From: Pseudalkalibacillus sp052246725
Lineage (GTDB): Bacteria > Bacillota > Bacilli > Bacillales > Fictibacillaceae
Length of the DNA: 64,000 nucleotides
Direction: 5' to 3' (one strand)
NCBI GenBank assembly: GCA_052246725.1
Contig: JBQQCL010000003.1
The position numbers and the translations under genes were made by a program. The first letter of the stretch is position 1. The number at the start of each line of letters is the position of its first letter. Below the pieces are notes generated by a model. The model did no database searches. It had not been told where the DNA came from and saw only the letters and a list, made by a program, of their open reading frames with translations. Shown in pieces: positions 1 to 9,231 of the stretch.

Positions 1-128
1 TAAAATGCACGTACACACAACTCCTATCCCCACTCTTGTTTCTCGTCAATTCAAGTGTACAGGTTATAGGAGCTTGTGTGTTTTTTTACGTGAATTTTTC
101 TCATACCCCAACAAATATTGTAGAGCCA

Positions 129-173
129 CAAAAAACGACCTCCGCTCCATCAATCATGGGAACGAAGGTCGTC
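129..173 (-). terminator. Intrinsic terminator of perR
   Basis: On the minus strand a ten-base stem (ACGACCTTCG paired with CGGAGGTCGT) is followed by a T run. It starts right at the perR stop codon. The 128 bases beyond it show no gene. Confidence 0.85.
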
Positions 174-176
174 TTT

Positions 177-614
177 TTAATGGACCTTTTGGCATTCTGG
201 ACATGTTCCGTAAACTTCCATACGGTGATTCGCAACTTTGAAGCCTGTTACGTGCTTTGCGACATCCTCCACTTCATCAAGGCCTGGATAAGAGAAATCG
301 ACAATTTTGCCGCAGCTTTCACAGATGATGTGATAGTGGTCCGTCGTTACACAATCGAAACGGCTGGAAGAATCCCCGTAGGTCAGTTCTTTTACGAGTC
401 CTGCACCCTTAAATACACGCAGGTTGTTGTATACAGTCGCTACACTCATATTAGGAAATTTGTCCTCTAATGCTTTATAAATCTCATCAGCAGTCGGATG
501 AGACATTGTTTGGATTAAATACTCTAGAATCGCATGACGTTGTGGCGTAATGCGAACCCCCGCATCCTTCAACGTATCAACCGCTGTTTGCAATCGGTTT
601 TCTTCTTGTGTCAT
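177..614 (-). CDS. perR: Peroxide-responsive Fur-family repressor PerR
   Basis: PerR is a metal-dependent repressor that senses hydrogen peroxide by iron-catalysed histidine oxidation and controls catalase, heme and Fe-storage genes. The 145-residue protein has the Fur winged helix (RITPQRHAILEYL, then SVATVYNNLRVF) and a C-terminal dimer domain. The regulatory metal ligands are in place (His of MSHPTADE, Asp of SSRFD, the DHYH histidines), as are the two CxxC pairs of the structural zinc site (CESC and CPEC). The second of two near-adjacent ATGs is chosen because it lies 9 nt from AGAGG, whereas the first is 3 nt away. A Per box lies upstream, so autoregulation is likely. The next gene encodes a cobalamin adenosyltransferase. 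Confidence 0.96.
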   Translation of the reverse strand: MTQEENRLQTAVDTLKDAGVRITPQRHAILEYLIQTMSHPTADEIYKALEDKFPNMSVATVYNNLRVFKGAGLVKELTYGDSSSRFDCVTTDHYHIICESCGKIVDFSYPGLDEVEDVAKHVTGFKVANHRMEVYGTCPECQKVH

Positions 615-649
615 CGTCATGCACCTCTCTTCCGAAAGACATTATTACT

Positions 650-664
650 TTATAATATTTATAA
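650..664 (-). promoter_or_regulatory. Per box upstream of perR
   Basis: TTATAATATTTATAA differs at one position from the Per box consensus TTATAATNATTATAA. It lies about 35 bp upstream of the perR start, which fits autoregulation. Confidence 0.7.
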
Positions 665-720
665 TTAGTGTACACGGAATTTGTGACAATTGTCAATTAT
701 AACCCTTATTTTACGCGGAT

Positions 721-1272
721 TTACTCCTCTTCATGTAAGATTGGTTCCACTACATTCATTTTCTTATTCGTATACCGAGCTGCTACGAATAAGAAATCAG
801 ACAGCCGGTTCAGATAGGAAAGCACCAACGGATTGACTTTCTCAATTCCGACCGCCTGACGTTCTGCTCTCCTTACGACGGTTCTTGCTACATGAAAAGC
901 TGAAGCGGCTTTTGAACCCCCTGGGAGCACGAATTGCTTCAACGGTGTCACTTCCTCATCCCACTGATCGATGGCTTGTTCAAGGTATGTGATATCACTC
1001 TCTTCCAGCGTCCATCCTACTTTTTTATCTACTGGAGTGGCTAACTCGGCTCCCACATGAAAAAGCACGGTCTGGACTCTGCGGACGACTTTTTCAAATT
1101 CCGCTTTCCATTCCCTGTTCTGGTCCTGTAAATGGCTTAATCCTAATCCTATCATTGAATTAGCTTCGTCACAGGTCCCATATGCTTCAACCCGAGGATC
1201 GTTCTTCCCGACACGATCGCCGTAAACGAGTGAGGTTGTGCCTTTATCACCAGATTTCGTATAAATCTTCAT
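721..1272 (-). CDS. Cob(I)alamin adenosyltransferase, PduO type
   Basis: This enzyme transfers the adenosyl group of ATP to cob(I)alamin to give coenzyme B12. The 183-residue protein has the PduO-family N-terminal ATP-binding motif (IYTKSGDKGTTSL), the YGTCDEANS stretch and the C-terminal RTVVRRAER and LNRLSDFLF helices typical of the trimeric family. The ATG chosen lies 9 nt from AGGAGG; a TTG one codon earlier is possible. Its start falls 3 bp after the stop of the upstream dehydrogenase gene, so the two are probably cotranscribed. No cobalamin biosynthesis genes are in the window, so it probably serves corrinoid salvage. Confidence 0.93.
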   Translation of the reverse strand: MKIYTKSGDKGTTSLVYGDRVGKNDPRVEAYGTCDEANSMIGLGLSHLQDQNREWKAEFEKVVRRVQTVLFHVGAELATPVDKKVGWTLEESDITYLEQAIDQWDEEVTPLKQFVLPGGSKAASAFHVARTVVRRAERQAVGIEKVNPLVLSYLNRLSDFLFVAARYTNKKMNVVEPILHEEE

Positions 1273-1275
1273 CAA

Positions 1276-2226
1276 TCAATACCTCCTGCTGAGATCGATT
1301 TTATTTAGATACTCCCCTGCACCTTGTCGATAAACCTTAAGATTTTCTTCGAATTGATCAAAGGCGCGTCGCTGGTAAAGAGGCGTGATGCCTGAAAGGT
1401 GTGGCGTGATCGTTACATTCTCCAGTTCCCAAAGTACATTATCCTCCGGCAAGGGCTCTTTTTCCATCACATCAAGAACTGCATGTGCAATTTGATTTTC
1501 TTGGAGGGCTTGGATTAAACCTTGCTGATCAACTGTTGTCCCTCTCCCAATGTTTATGAATACGGCATGCTCCTGCATTGTTCCAAAATGTACCTTCTTT
1601 AAAAAGGCGTGTGTTTCATCGGTTTTCGGTAAGACAGATACAACGAAATCAGCTTTACGTAAAAGGGCATCCAGCTGACCGAAGGTGACCATTTCATCGA
1701 AGTGATCCACCGGGCGGCCGCTGCGGTTCAATCCAATCGTATTCATATTGAAGGCTTTTGCCAAACGTGCAATTTCAGAACCGATAGCACCTGCTCCCAA
1801 GACGCCAAGCGTTTGACCATATAATTCCCCGAATTGGAATTTACGTTCCCAAACTTTGTTCTTTTGATTTTCCTTGATTAACGGAAATTTACGAATCACT
1901 TGAAGCATCATACCGATTGTATATTCAGCCATGGGTATTTTATGAATGCCTCTTGCGTTTGTAACAAGTATGCCCTGTTCCTTAATCGCTTCGAACGGCA
2001 TTTTATCAAGACCAGCTGACATGACATTGATCCATTTCAACTGTTTTGCTTGTTGAATGATTTCAGGTGTTAAATCTTCTCCATATGTAAGCAGAATATC
2101 TGCATCAGGCAAATACTCTTCCGCTTCCTTTATGTTTTGGCAGAACTGGAATTGGATATTTGGATATGTTTCCTTCATTTCGTCCTGGATGGAATAGCGT
2201 ACTTTTGCTGAAGATACAATAAACAT
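1276..2226 (-). CDS. D-isomer 2-hydroxyacid dehydrogenase family protein
   Basis: This is a NAD(P)-dependent oxidoreductase of the D-2-hydroxyacid dehydrogenase family (316 residues). It has the Rossmann motif GVLGAGAIGSEIA, the conserved Arg of INIGRGTTVD, the Asp/Glu-rich LDVMEKEPLP and the catalytic His of ITPHLSGIT. The substrate cannot be read from sequence; glyoxylate/hydroxypyruvate reductase-like activity is the usual guess. The start is the ATG 8 nt after GGGAGG; the frame remains open upstream but without a ribosome binding site. It sits in a probable operon with the adenosyltransferase. Confidence 0.88.
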   Translation of the reverse strand: MFIVSSAKVRYSIQDEMKETYPNIQFQFCQNIKEAEEYLPDADILLTYGEDLTPEIIQQAKQLKWINVMSAGLDKMPFEAIKEQGILVTNARGIHKIPMAEYTIGMMLQVIRKFPLIKENQKNKVWERKFQFGELYGQTLGVLGAGAIGSEIARLAKAFNMNTIGLNRSGRPVDHFDEMVTFGQLDALLRKADFVVSVLPKTDETHAFLKKVHFGTMQEHAVFINIGRGTTVDQQGLIQALQENQIAHAVLDVMEKEPLPEDNVLWELENVTITPHLSGITPLYQRRAFDQFEENLKVYRQGAGEYLNKIDLSRRY

Positions 2227-2360
2227 CACGATTACCTCCCTAGGTTTCTTACTTTTATTAAACAACAATTCAATCAGCATCGTCCAATCTTAAACAAAAT
2301 TTTCTGACGATTTCATAATATACTGCTCGGTGAAGGTTGAGTCGCTAACTATTAATTAAG

Positions 2361-2391
2361 AAAAAAATGAGGCTGTGGGGCAGCCTCATTC
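2361..2391 (-). terminator. Intrinsic terminator of bcp
   Basis: Minus-strand hairpin ATGAGGCTG / CAGCCTCAT followed by seven T, just after the bcp stop codon. Confidence 0.88.
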
Positions 2392-2395
2392 CTGA

Positions 2396-2863
2396 TTAAA
2401 GATTTTCTTTTATATATTCGAGTGCTTCTGTTACATGATCTTTTACTTTTACTTTACGCCACTCTTTCACAAGCTCGCCGTCCTTATTGATGATGAACGT
2501 GGAACGGACAATGCCCATGTATTCTTTACCGAAGTTCTTTTTCAATTGCCAAACATCATAGAGTTCAGCCACTTTGTGGTCTTCATCCGCAAGCAATAAG
2601 AATGGAAGATCATGCTTTTCGATGAATTTCTTATGGCGGTCGATTGGATCCGGGCTCACACCAAGGATCACCGTGTTTTGATCACTGAACTCACTGTGAT
2701 GGTCTCTGAAATCGCAAGCTTCCGTTGTACATCCTGGTGTCATGTCTTTCGGATAGAAATATAATACAACATTTTTTCCTTTGAAATCTGTGAGACTGAC
2801 CTTCTCACCATTATTCGCTTCTAAAGTAAATTCCGGTGCTTTTTCTCCTGTTTTGACAGACAT
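2396..2863 (-). CDS. bcp: Thiol peroxidase, Bcp/PrxQ-type peroxiredoxin
   Basis: It reduces hydrogen peroxide and organic peroxides in the cytoplasm using thioredoxin. The 155 residues are full length for the family. The peroxidatic cysteine lies in TPGCTTEAC near residue 45, with the second cysteine of that motif as the likely resolving residue, followed by the VILGVSPD strand. It has a good ribosome binding site (AGGAGG) and its own terminator. In B. subtilis the same gene (ygaF) is adjacent to perR and gsaB, as here apart from inserted genes. Direct PerR control is not evident from a box upstream. Confidence 0.95.
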   Translation of the reverse strand: MSVKTGEKAPEFTLEANNGEKVSLTDFKGKNVVLYFYPKDMTPGCTTEACDFRDHHSEFSDQNTVILGVSPDPIDRHKKFIEKHDLPFLLLADEDHKVAELYDVWQLKKNFGKEYMGIVRSTFIINKDGELVKEWRKVKVKDHVTEALEYIKENL

Positions 2864-2928
2864 GATTTGTACCCTCCTATTTTAAAACGTTCTATATTAA
2901 GGGTACCCAATAACTTGGAAGGAAACAA

Positions 2929-3363
2929 CTAATCCGATTTCCACTCCGTATCCACGACAGTGGAAAGAACAAAGGCTGCCGGTAAAAGGTATCCGACCAA
3001 TGCCTCAATGATTGAAATCCATCTGCCGATTCCAATCGGTGTGATATCCCCGTACCCTACGGAAAGGAGTGTGACCGCACTGAAGTAAGATACCACTTCA
3101 GTCAGTTCGGCATACGTTCCGTTTACAGGCGTACCACCTTCCATCAGAACTGGAACCCCAACCATCAAAAGACTGAAATAGATCGCACCGAATCCAACGA
3201 TGATGATTGAATAGACGATGAATAAAGCCATCAGATCATCAAAAGAAATGAATTTACGTGATTTTTTATGTAAATGGCGAGGATGGCGAAAAAAGGACAC
3301 CAGACTCTTTTGCACAATAATGAAGACCGAAACGAATACAAAGATCACAATAAGAAGATCCAT
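2929..3363 (-). CDS. Two-helix potassium channel family protein
   Basis: This is a small potassium channel subunit (144 residues) with an N-terminal membrane helix, a charged loop, a second helix, the pore loop with selectivity filter SVGYGD, and a last helix. The family's usual filter is TVGYGD, so the Ser is a mild variant. No cytosolic RCK/TrkA domain is attached, so gating ligands are unknown. The start is taken at the ATG after GAGGTGGATAAG. Downstream of a CorC-like gene on the same strand. Confidence 0.9.
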   Translation of the reverse strand: MDLLIVIFVFVSVFIIVQKSLVSFFRHPRHLHKKSRKFISFDDLMALFIVYSIIIVGFGAIYFSLLMVGVPVLMEGGTPVNGTYAELTEVVSYFSAVTLLSVGYGDITPIGIGRWISIIEALVGYLLPAAFVLSTVVDTEWKSD

Positions 3364-3428
3364 CTTATCCACCTCTTCACATTCCTATGCTGGAAAATGG
3401 AAAGATAGGACAAGATGGACCGGAAATG

Positions 3429-4712
3429 CTAATGGCCGATTGCATCAATACGTTTGATTTGTTGGTCATCTGCTTCGATGATTCTAAAGGTTACATGTTC
3501 GAAAGTATATTCTTCGTCTATGGAAATGTCTGAGCTTTGTGTCAACAGCCAGCCACCGATCGTATCCAGCTCTGAGTCGTCGATCTCGATTTTGAAAAAC
3601 TCATTGACGTCAGAAATCAGTGCTTTACCGTCAAGAATCGCGTGTTTACGGTCGAGTTTTTCAATCTGAGGCTTTTCCTCTGTATCGAATTCATCGCGGA
3701 TTTCACCGACAATCTCTTCAATGATGTCTTCAACCGTGACGAGACCTGCAGTACCTCCGTATTCATCGACCAGTATCATCATATGCACCCGTTCCTTCTG
3801 CATGTGGACAAGCAATGTTTTGATCGGTGTTGTTTCAATCACCTTATGGACCGGTCGGATGAACTCGTTAAGCGGACGTTCTTCCTTCAATAACAAAGAG
3901 TTGAAGACTTCTTTTATATTAACGAGTCCGATGATGTGGTCTTTATCACCATCTGCGACAGGATACCGGGTGAACTTTTCATTACTCATGATTGAAATGT
4001 TCTCTTCCATCGGCTCATCAGTGAACATGCAGACCATCTCTGTCCGCGGCACCATGATCTCTTTGGCAGTCCGGTCATCGAATTCGAAAATTTTATTGAC
4101 GTAATGAAGCTCTGACTTGTTGATTTCTCCACTTTTATAGCTTTCGGAAAGGATGATTCGCAGTTCCTCTTCTGAGTGGGCTACTTCATGCTCGTTTGCT
4201 TGTTTGAATCCAAGTAACCTTGTGAAGACTCGAGCCGATCCATTCAATGCCCAGATGAAGGGGTACATGATTTTATAGAACAGAATCAACGGTCTTGAGA
4301 GTAAGAGACTAATTCTTTCTGCTTTCTGAATTGCAATCGTCTTCGGTGCGAGTTCCCCCAGAACGACGTGTAAAAACGTGATCGCTGAAAACGCGATAAT
4401 GAAGGAAAGCGTACTTGCAAGTGTTTCCGAAATCGCGAACTCTTCAAAAACCGGATGAAGGATCTGTTCAACTGTGGGTTCACCTAACCACCCGAGCCCC
4501 AGGGCGGTGATGGTGATCCCGAGCTGACACGCAGATAAATAGCCATCCAGATTGTCGAGCACTTTACGGGCAGCTACCGCTTTTTTGTTTCCATCCTCAA
4601 CGAGCTTATCGATTTTAGTAGAACGTACTTTCACAATTGCAAATTCTGCTGCTACGAAAAAAGCCGTGAGCGCAATCAGAATGGCAACGGATAGGAGCTT
4701 AAAGATAACCAC
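3429..4712 (-). CDS. CNNM/CorC (HlyC) family transporter with CBS pair
   Basis: This 427-residue membrane protein belongs to the family implicated in magnesium (and sometimes cobalt or sodium) efflux. It has a DUF21 domain with about four membrane segments (residues 1-150), a Bateman pair of CBS domains (about 200-330) and a C-terminal CorC_HlyC domain (about 345-425). The start is GTG. Its operon partners are unclear; the ion channel gene lies just downstream on the same strand. Confidence 0.9.
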   Translation of the reverse strand: MVIFKLLSVAILIALTAFFVAAEFAIVKVRSTKIDKLVEDGNKKAVAARKVLDNLDGYLSACQLGITITALGLGWLGEPTVEQILHPVFEEFAISETLASTLSFIIAFSAITFLHVVLGELAPKTIAIQKAERISLLLSRPLILFYKIMYPFIWALNGSARVFTRLLGFKQANEHEVAHSEEELRIILSESYKSGEINKSELHYVNKIFEFDDRTAKEIMVPRTEMVCMFTDEPMEENISIMSNEKFTRYPVADGDKDHIIGLVNIKEVFNSLLLKEERPLNEFIRPVHKVIETTPIKTLLVHMQKERVHMMILVDEYGGTAGLVTVEDIIEEIVGEIRDEFDTEEKPQIEKLDRKHAILDGKALISDVNEFFKIEIDDSELDTIGGWLLTQSSDISIDEEYTFEHVTFRIIEADDQQIKRIDAIGH

Positions 4713-4801
4713 GGGTCGCCTTCACTAAATCGAAGGCTTCACCTCCATCCCTAGTTTATATTTTCTATCATTCCTCTGAACGGATAAAACATAACATACC
4801 T

Positions 4802-5587
4802 TTAACTTCCCGCTCCCCGGTATTTCGTAACCCCGATGTTCCATAAGAAAATGGCCAAAGTGAAAAAGAAAATACCCATGACAGGCGTCAAATACGCGTA
4901 TCCATACCATTCTGTTTTATCAAGAAAAAATGCTGCAGGATAAACCCCGACAAACGCAAAAGGCAAAATCCATGTAAGTATATAGCGGATGATCTGATTA
5001 TAAATATCAACCGGATACCGGCCGAAGTTCCCGATGTTGTACATCATCGGCATGATATCTGTACGACTGTCAGACCAGAAGCTGATCGTTGCCAGACTGA
5101 TGAAGATACCTGCATAAACCAGCGCGCCTCCAATAACGAATAACAGGAATAAAAACGGGTCGTACCATGCGATCGTCATCCCAAGATTGCTCCCTGCATA
5201 AAACATGACAGCAAGACCTGTGATCACACCGAACATCGATTCCAATTCCATACGTTCAAGAATCACCTGAAACAGACTATGAATCGGCCGAGTCAGGATT
5301 CGATCGAGTTCACCTTTTACGATATAACGCTCATTAAAGTCCCAAATGTTGAAAAAGGTTGAGAAAAGCGCGAAAGGAACTAAGAAGAAACCATAAATAA
5401 AGATGATTTCGTCCTTACTCCAGCCGCTCAATAACTTGGTATGACCGAATACGACTAGTATGAAAATCAGGTTGACTGCCTGGAAAAGCAGGTCAGAGAG
5501 GATTTCCACTACCATATCTGAACGGTACGTGAGCCTTGTTTTCATGTATTGGCCGACATATTGGATAAAAATTGAAAGATAAGACAT
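4802..5587 (-). CDS. ABC-2 type exporter permease, second subunit
   Basis: A 261-residue integral membrane protein with six predicted helices that matches the ABC-2 permease type paired with the preceding gene (motif RYPVDIYNQ, conserved in this family). Together with the next two genes it forms a three-gene ABC exporter of unknown substrate. The start is the ATG 9 nt after AGGAGG; a longer open frame runs into the neighbouring gene but lacks support. It begins 5 bp after the stop of the first permease gene. Confidence 0.85.
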   Translation of the reverse strand: MSYLSIFIQYVGQYMKTRLTYRSDMVVEILSDLLFQAVNLIFILVVFGHTKLLSGWSKDEIIFIYGFFLVPFALFSTFFNIWDFNERYIVKGELDRILTRPIHSLFQVILERMELESMFGVITGLAVMFYAGSNLGMTIAWYDPFLFLLFVIGGALVYAGIFISLATISFWSDSRTDIMPMMYNIGNFGRYPVDIYNQIIRYILTWILPFAFVGVYPAAFFLDKTEWYGYAYLTPVMGIFFFTLAIFLWNIGVTKYRGAGS

Positions 5588-5592
5588 GACGG

Positions 5593-6384
5593 CTACCCTC
5601 CTTGTATGACCATTTGTTTTTTCGCTAGGACCCATAAGATCTGTAACGGTACAAGGAGCAATAAGCACCATAAGAACTGCATCATCAGAGCGTTCAAGAC
5701 CTGCTGTCCGATGAACCCTTCAGAAAAGATCATGCTTGGAACATAGGAAATGTACATGAACGGGAACCATTCCATAGCGGATTGAGCCCATCCAGGATAG
5801 AAACTGATTGGCAGGATCAACCCCGAAAACAGATCAATGACCACTCTTTTTGCCCTCATCAACCCGTCATTGTTAAAGATGAAGAAAGTGAAAATGCCGG
5901 TCATCAAATTGATTTGTGTATTAATGATGAAACTGAATAAAATCGAAATCCCGAAATATCCCCAGGTAGCTAGATTTGCAGAAAATTGGAGCGGAAAAAC
6001 GAGACTGACCAGGAACATACCCGGTACTGAGAAAAAGAGCAATCGGAAAATCCCTTCGCCAAGCGCCGCCATCGTCTTCATGTTGAGATAATGATAGGGT
6101 CGAATCAATTCGACAGCGACTTTCCCCTCTTTAATTTCTAGCGCGATTTCACGGTCGATATTGTTAAAATAAAACGCTCGAGCCATCCAGGCGACGGCTA
6201 TGTAAGTGGTCATCTGTATGACTGACAATCCCTGGATGTCCTCTTTTCCGCCATATATGGCACTCCACAAAAAGTAATAAGCAGCAATGTTGATACTGTA
6301 AATAATGATCCCGCTGTAATAGTTCGTCCTATACGCCAGCATCATCAAAAACCGGATGCGGATCATTTCGATGTACTTACCCAT
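5593..6384 (-). CDS. ABC-2 type exporter permease, first subunit
   Basis: A 263-residue membrane protein of the same ABC-2 permease type, with six hydrophobic segments. It would form a heterodimer with the downstream permease. The start ATG overlaps the end of the ATPase gene by 8 bp, which indicates translational coupling. Substrate unknown. Confidence 0.85.
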   Translation of the reverse strand: MGKYIEMIRIRFLMMLAYRTNYYSGIIIYSINIAAYYFLWSAIYGGKEDIQGLSVIQMTTYIAVAWMARAFYFNNIDREIALEIKEGKVAVELIRPYHYLNMKTMAALGEGIFRLLFFSVPGMFLVSLVFPLQFSANLATWGYFGISILFSFIINTQINLMTGIFTFFIFNNDGLMRAKRVVIDLFSGLILPISFYPGWAQSAMEWFPFMYISYVPSMIFSEGFIGQQVLNALMMQFLWCLLLLVPLQILWVLAKKQMVIQGG

Positions 6385-7390
6385 GGATGATTCCCTCTTC
6401 GTAAATATTACGGATGATCTCTTCCGTTGAAGTCTCAAGGATTTTCAGGTCTAGAATCTCATGGTTGGCCACGACGTCACCGATGACTTGTGAAATGATA
6501 TCTTCATCGTTCGTCACATTCACCGTCCAGCTGTTTTCATTTTCTCCAGGCTCCCAGACGACAAGCTGCTGACCAGTAGCATTGATCAGTTCATCTCTTG
6601 TTTTTGGGGTTTTAAAATGGAACTGGATCTGCTTCCCTTCTCCCCAGCTTGTTTTCAGCTGATTAAGCGCGCCATCATAAATGATTTTCCCCTCATCCAA
6701 CATGACGACCCGTTCACAGAGAGCTTCGATATCGGACAAATCATGCGTTGTCAGCATCACTGTCGTGTTGTATTTTTTGTTCATCTCTTTAAGGAACTCA
6801 CGGATCTTCAGCTTTACGAGCACATCGAGACCGATTGTCGGTTCATCTAAAAAAAGCAGCGGCGGATTGTGGATGAGCGCTGCTGCCAATTCACACCGCA
6901 TCCGCTGACCGAGTGAAAGTTTACGCACAGGCTTGTCGAGCAGTGGTGCAATATCAAGCGCATCAATTACCATCCCCATATGGTTGCGGTAATCCCCATC
7001 TGAGACATTGTATACCTTTTTAAGCAGCCTGAAAGACTCTTGCACAGCGATATCCCACCAGAGCTGAGAACGCTGTCCGAATACGACACCGATCGTTTTT
7101 ACGAATTTCTCCCGTTCCTTATGCGGGTTCATTCTGTTAATCAATACTTCCCCGGACGTGGGCGTGAGGATACCGGTAAGCATCTTGATCGTCGTTGACT
7201 TACCCGCTCCATTCTCCCCGATATAGCCGATCATCTCACCCGGTTTCACATCAAGTGAGATCGAATCGACCGCCCGATGGATTTTATAATTTCTCGTCAG
7301 AAGGTCACGGAAGGCACCTTTCAGACCAGATCTACTAGAATAAGATTTGAATTCCTTTGTTAAGTTTTCAACATGTATCATTGAATTCAT
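6377..7390 (-). CDS. ABC exporter ATP-binding protein
   Basis: The ATPase subunit of the exporter (337 residues). Walker A is GENGAGKST, the Q-loop region is GQRSQLWWD (a family hallmark), the signature is KLSLGQRMR, Walker B is LLFLDEPTIGLD, and the switch histidine is in TTHDLSDIE. A C-terminal extension of about 80 residues follows, as is usual in this group. The start ATG lies 8 nt after GAGGGGG. It is the first gene of a three-gene operon. Confidence 0.93.
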   Translation of the reverse strand: MNSMIHVENLTKEFKSYSSRSGLKGAFRDLLTRNYKIHRAVDSISLDVKPGEMIGYIGENGAGKSTTIKMLTGILTPTSGEVLINRMNPHKEREKFVKTIGVVFGQRSQLWWDIAVQESFRLLKKVYNVSDGDYRNHMGMVIDALDIAPLLDKPVRKLSLGQRMRCELAAALIHNPPLLFLDEPTIGLDVLVKLKIREFLKEMNKKYNTTVMLTTHDLSDIEALCERVVMLDEGKIIYDGALNQLKTSWGEGKQIQFHFKTPKTRDELINATGQQLVVWEPGENENSWTVNVTNDEDIISQVIGDVVANHEILDLKILETSTEEIIRNIYEEGIIHG

Positions 7391-7477
7391 CACCTGTTCC
7401 CCCTCTTCTTGCACCACTAACAGTTTATACAACCTCTACAACAAAACACAAATCCGCTGATTCATGATATAGTAGGC

Positions 7478-7586
7478 AGTGCCTGGCACGACAATTTACC
7501 CCTTGCGCCCCAACGGTTCCAAGATGGTGCCAGGCACCGAAGCAGAACCCTTGGGACTGTTGAGGTCTGAAATGGTGCCTGGCACC
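7478..7586. repeat. Palindrome array 1 (three units, 48-bp period)
   Basis: Three copies of the 13-bp palindrome (core GTGCCTGGCAC) start at 7478, 7526 and 7574, exactly 48 bp apart. The 35-bp spacers are reverse complements, with some divergence, of spacers in the arrays at 31.7 and 34.2 kb. No coding potential. It lies between the ABC exporter and gsaB. Confidence 0.85.
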
Positions 7587-7648
7587 GAGGCAATTATTAA
7601 TTCAAATGTAAGCCTAAATAATATTTGATACTTATAGGAGGTTCAGTG

Positions 7649-8938
7649 ATGAATAAAGAGAATTCGGAGAGGTTGTATGAGGATGCACTTGAGCACATTG
7701 TTGGCGGAGTGAACAGTCCTTCACGTTCGTACAAAGCTGTCGGCGGCGGAGCTCCTGTGTTTATGGAGAAAGCGAAAGGCGCTCATTTTTGGGATGTGGA
7801 CGGCAACAGATACATCGACTATCTTGCAGCTTATGGTCCGATCATTACAGGCCACGCCCACCCGCACATCACCAAAGCGATCACGCATGCAGCGGAAAAC
7901 GGGGTCTTATATGGGACACCGACCATCCTTGAAAATCAATTCGCAAAAATGCTGAAAGAAGCAATTCCTTCCTTAGAAAAAGTCCGGTTTGTCAACTCCG
8001 GGACGGAAGCAGTCATGACGACAATCCGTGTCGCAAGAGCATATACCGGCCGTGACAAGATCATCAAATTTGCTGGCTGTTACCATGGACATTCCGACCT
8101 TGTCCTTGTTGCAGCTGGGTCCGGCCCATCCACTCTAGGCACACCAGATTCAGCAGGTGTTCCAAAGAGCATCGCGCAAGAAGTCATCACAGTTCCATTC
8201 AACGACATTGACTCCTTTAAAGAAGCGCTCGATAAATGGGGTCATGAAGTTGCAGGTATTCTCGTGGAACCGATCGTAGGAAACTTCGGCATTGTCGAAC
8301 CGAGACCAGGTTTTTTAGAAGCAGTTAACGAAATCGCTCATGATGCCGGTTCGCTCGTCATCTATGATGAAGTAATCACTGCATTCCGTTTCATGTACGG
8401 CGGTGCCCAGAATCTATTGAATGTCGAACCGGATATGACCGCTCTTGGTAAAATCATTGGTGGCGGCCTTCCGATAGGAGCTTATGGTGGTAAGAAAGAG
8501 ATCATGGAAAAGGTCGCACCCCTTGGCCCAGCCTATCAAGCTGGTACAATGGCTGGAAATCCTGCATCGATTTCAGCAGGAATTGCTTGTCTTGAAGTCT
8601 TGCAACAGGATGGTGTATACGAACATCTCGACACGCTTGCAGAAAAGCTAGAAGCTGGCATCCGAAAACTTGCAAAACAATATTCCGTACCTTTGTCACT
8701 CAATCGGTTGAAAGGCGCGCTCACCCTTTACTTTGGTTCAAAAAATGAAGTAACCAACTATGAACAAGCTGAGAAAAGTGATGGAGAACTATTTGCGAAG
8801 TTCTTTAAACTGATGCTTGAGCAAGGCATCAACCTGGCTCCTTCGAAATATGAAGCGTGGTTCCTGACGACTGAACATACAGATGAAGATATCCAAAACA
8901 CATTGGAGGCCGTTGAAAAAGCCTTCCAAAAACTATAG
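7649..8938 (+). CDS. gsaB: Glutamate-1-semialdehyde 2,1-aminomutase
   Basis: This PLP-dependent enzyme converts glutamate-1-semialdehyde to 5-aminolevulinate in tetrapyrrole synthesis. The 429-residue protein has the GSA-AT hallmarks VGGVNSPSR, NSGTEAVM, CYHGHSD, the PLP-contact Asp of IYDEVITAFR and the Schiff-base lysine in ALGKIIGGG. The start follows AGGAGG by 8 nt; a longer frame upstream is unsupported. In B. subtilis gsaB is the second copy beside hemL and also neighbours bcp and perR, which supports this symbol. Confidence 0.95.
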   Translation: MNKENSERLYEDALEHIVGGVNSPSRSYKAVGGGAPVFMEKAKGAHFWDVDGNRYIDYLAAYGPIITGHAHPHITKAITHAAENGVLYGTPTILENQFAKMLKEAIPSLEKVRFVNSGTEAVMTTIRVARAYTGRDKIIKFAGCYHGHSDLVLVAAGSGPSTLGTPDSAGVPKSIAQEVITVPFNDIDSFKEALDKWGHEVAGILVEPIVGNFGIVEPRPGFLEAVNEIAHDAGSLVIYDEVITAFRFMYGGAQNLLNVEPDMTALGKIIGGGLPIGAYGGKKEIMEKVAPLGPAYQAGTMAGNPASISAGIACLEVLQQDGVYEHLDTLAEKLEAGIRKLAKQYSVPLSLNRLKGALTLYFGSKNEVTNYEQAEKSDGELFAKFFKLMLEQGINLAPSKYEAWFLTTEHTDEDIQNTLEAVEKAFQKL

Positions 8939-8947
8939 GAAGTACTG

Positions 8948-8984
8948 AAATGGGGTTGGTCCACAATAGGTCAGCCTCATTTAT
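8948..8984 (+). terminator. Intrinsic terminator of gsaB
   Basis: AATGGGGTTGGTCC pairs, with G-U pairs, with GGTCAGCCTCATT and is followed by a short T-rich stretch. Confidence 0.6.
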
Positions 8985-9157
8985 ATTTAAGGTGAAACCA
9001 ACAGGCAGGAAAAACGAGTATATTTCCAAATTGTGCACAACACCTTATACATAAAAGGCATAACCTCATAAAAACAAGCATTAATACGAAAAACCTACAT
9101 AATCATAGGGATGGATGCTTTCTTCTTTGTTTGTCAAAAGTAAGCTTACATTGCCTA

Positions 9158-9186
9158 TTGCTTTCTTAAAGGTTTGGGTGTATAGT
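9158..9186 (+). promoter_or_regulatory. Sigma-A promoter of the FUSC-type exporter gene
   Basis: TTGCTT, a 17-bp spacer and TATAGT. Transcription would start near 9193, which makes the in-frame codons before 9232 untranslated and supports the later start codon. Confidence 0.65.
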
Positions 9187-9231
9187 ACGTTCATTATTAA
9201 CAATGCTTTTAGAAAGGGTTTTGCTAAAACT

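Noticed and set aside
5..470. Plus-strand frames at the window start
   Set aside because: They overlap perR and its terminator and do not resemble any protein.
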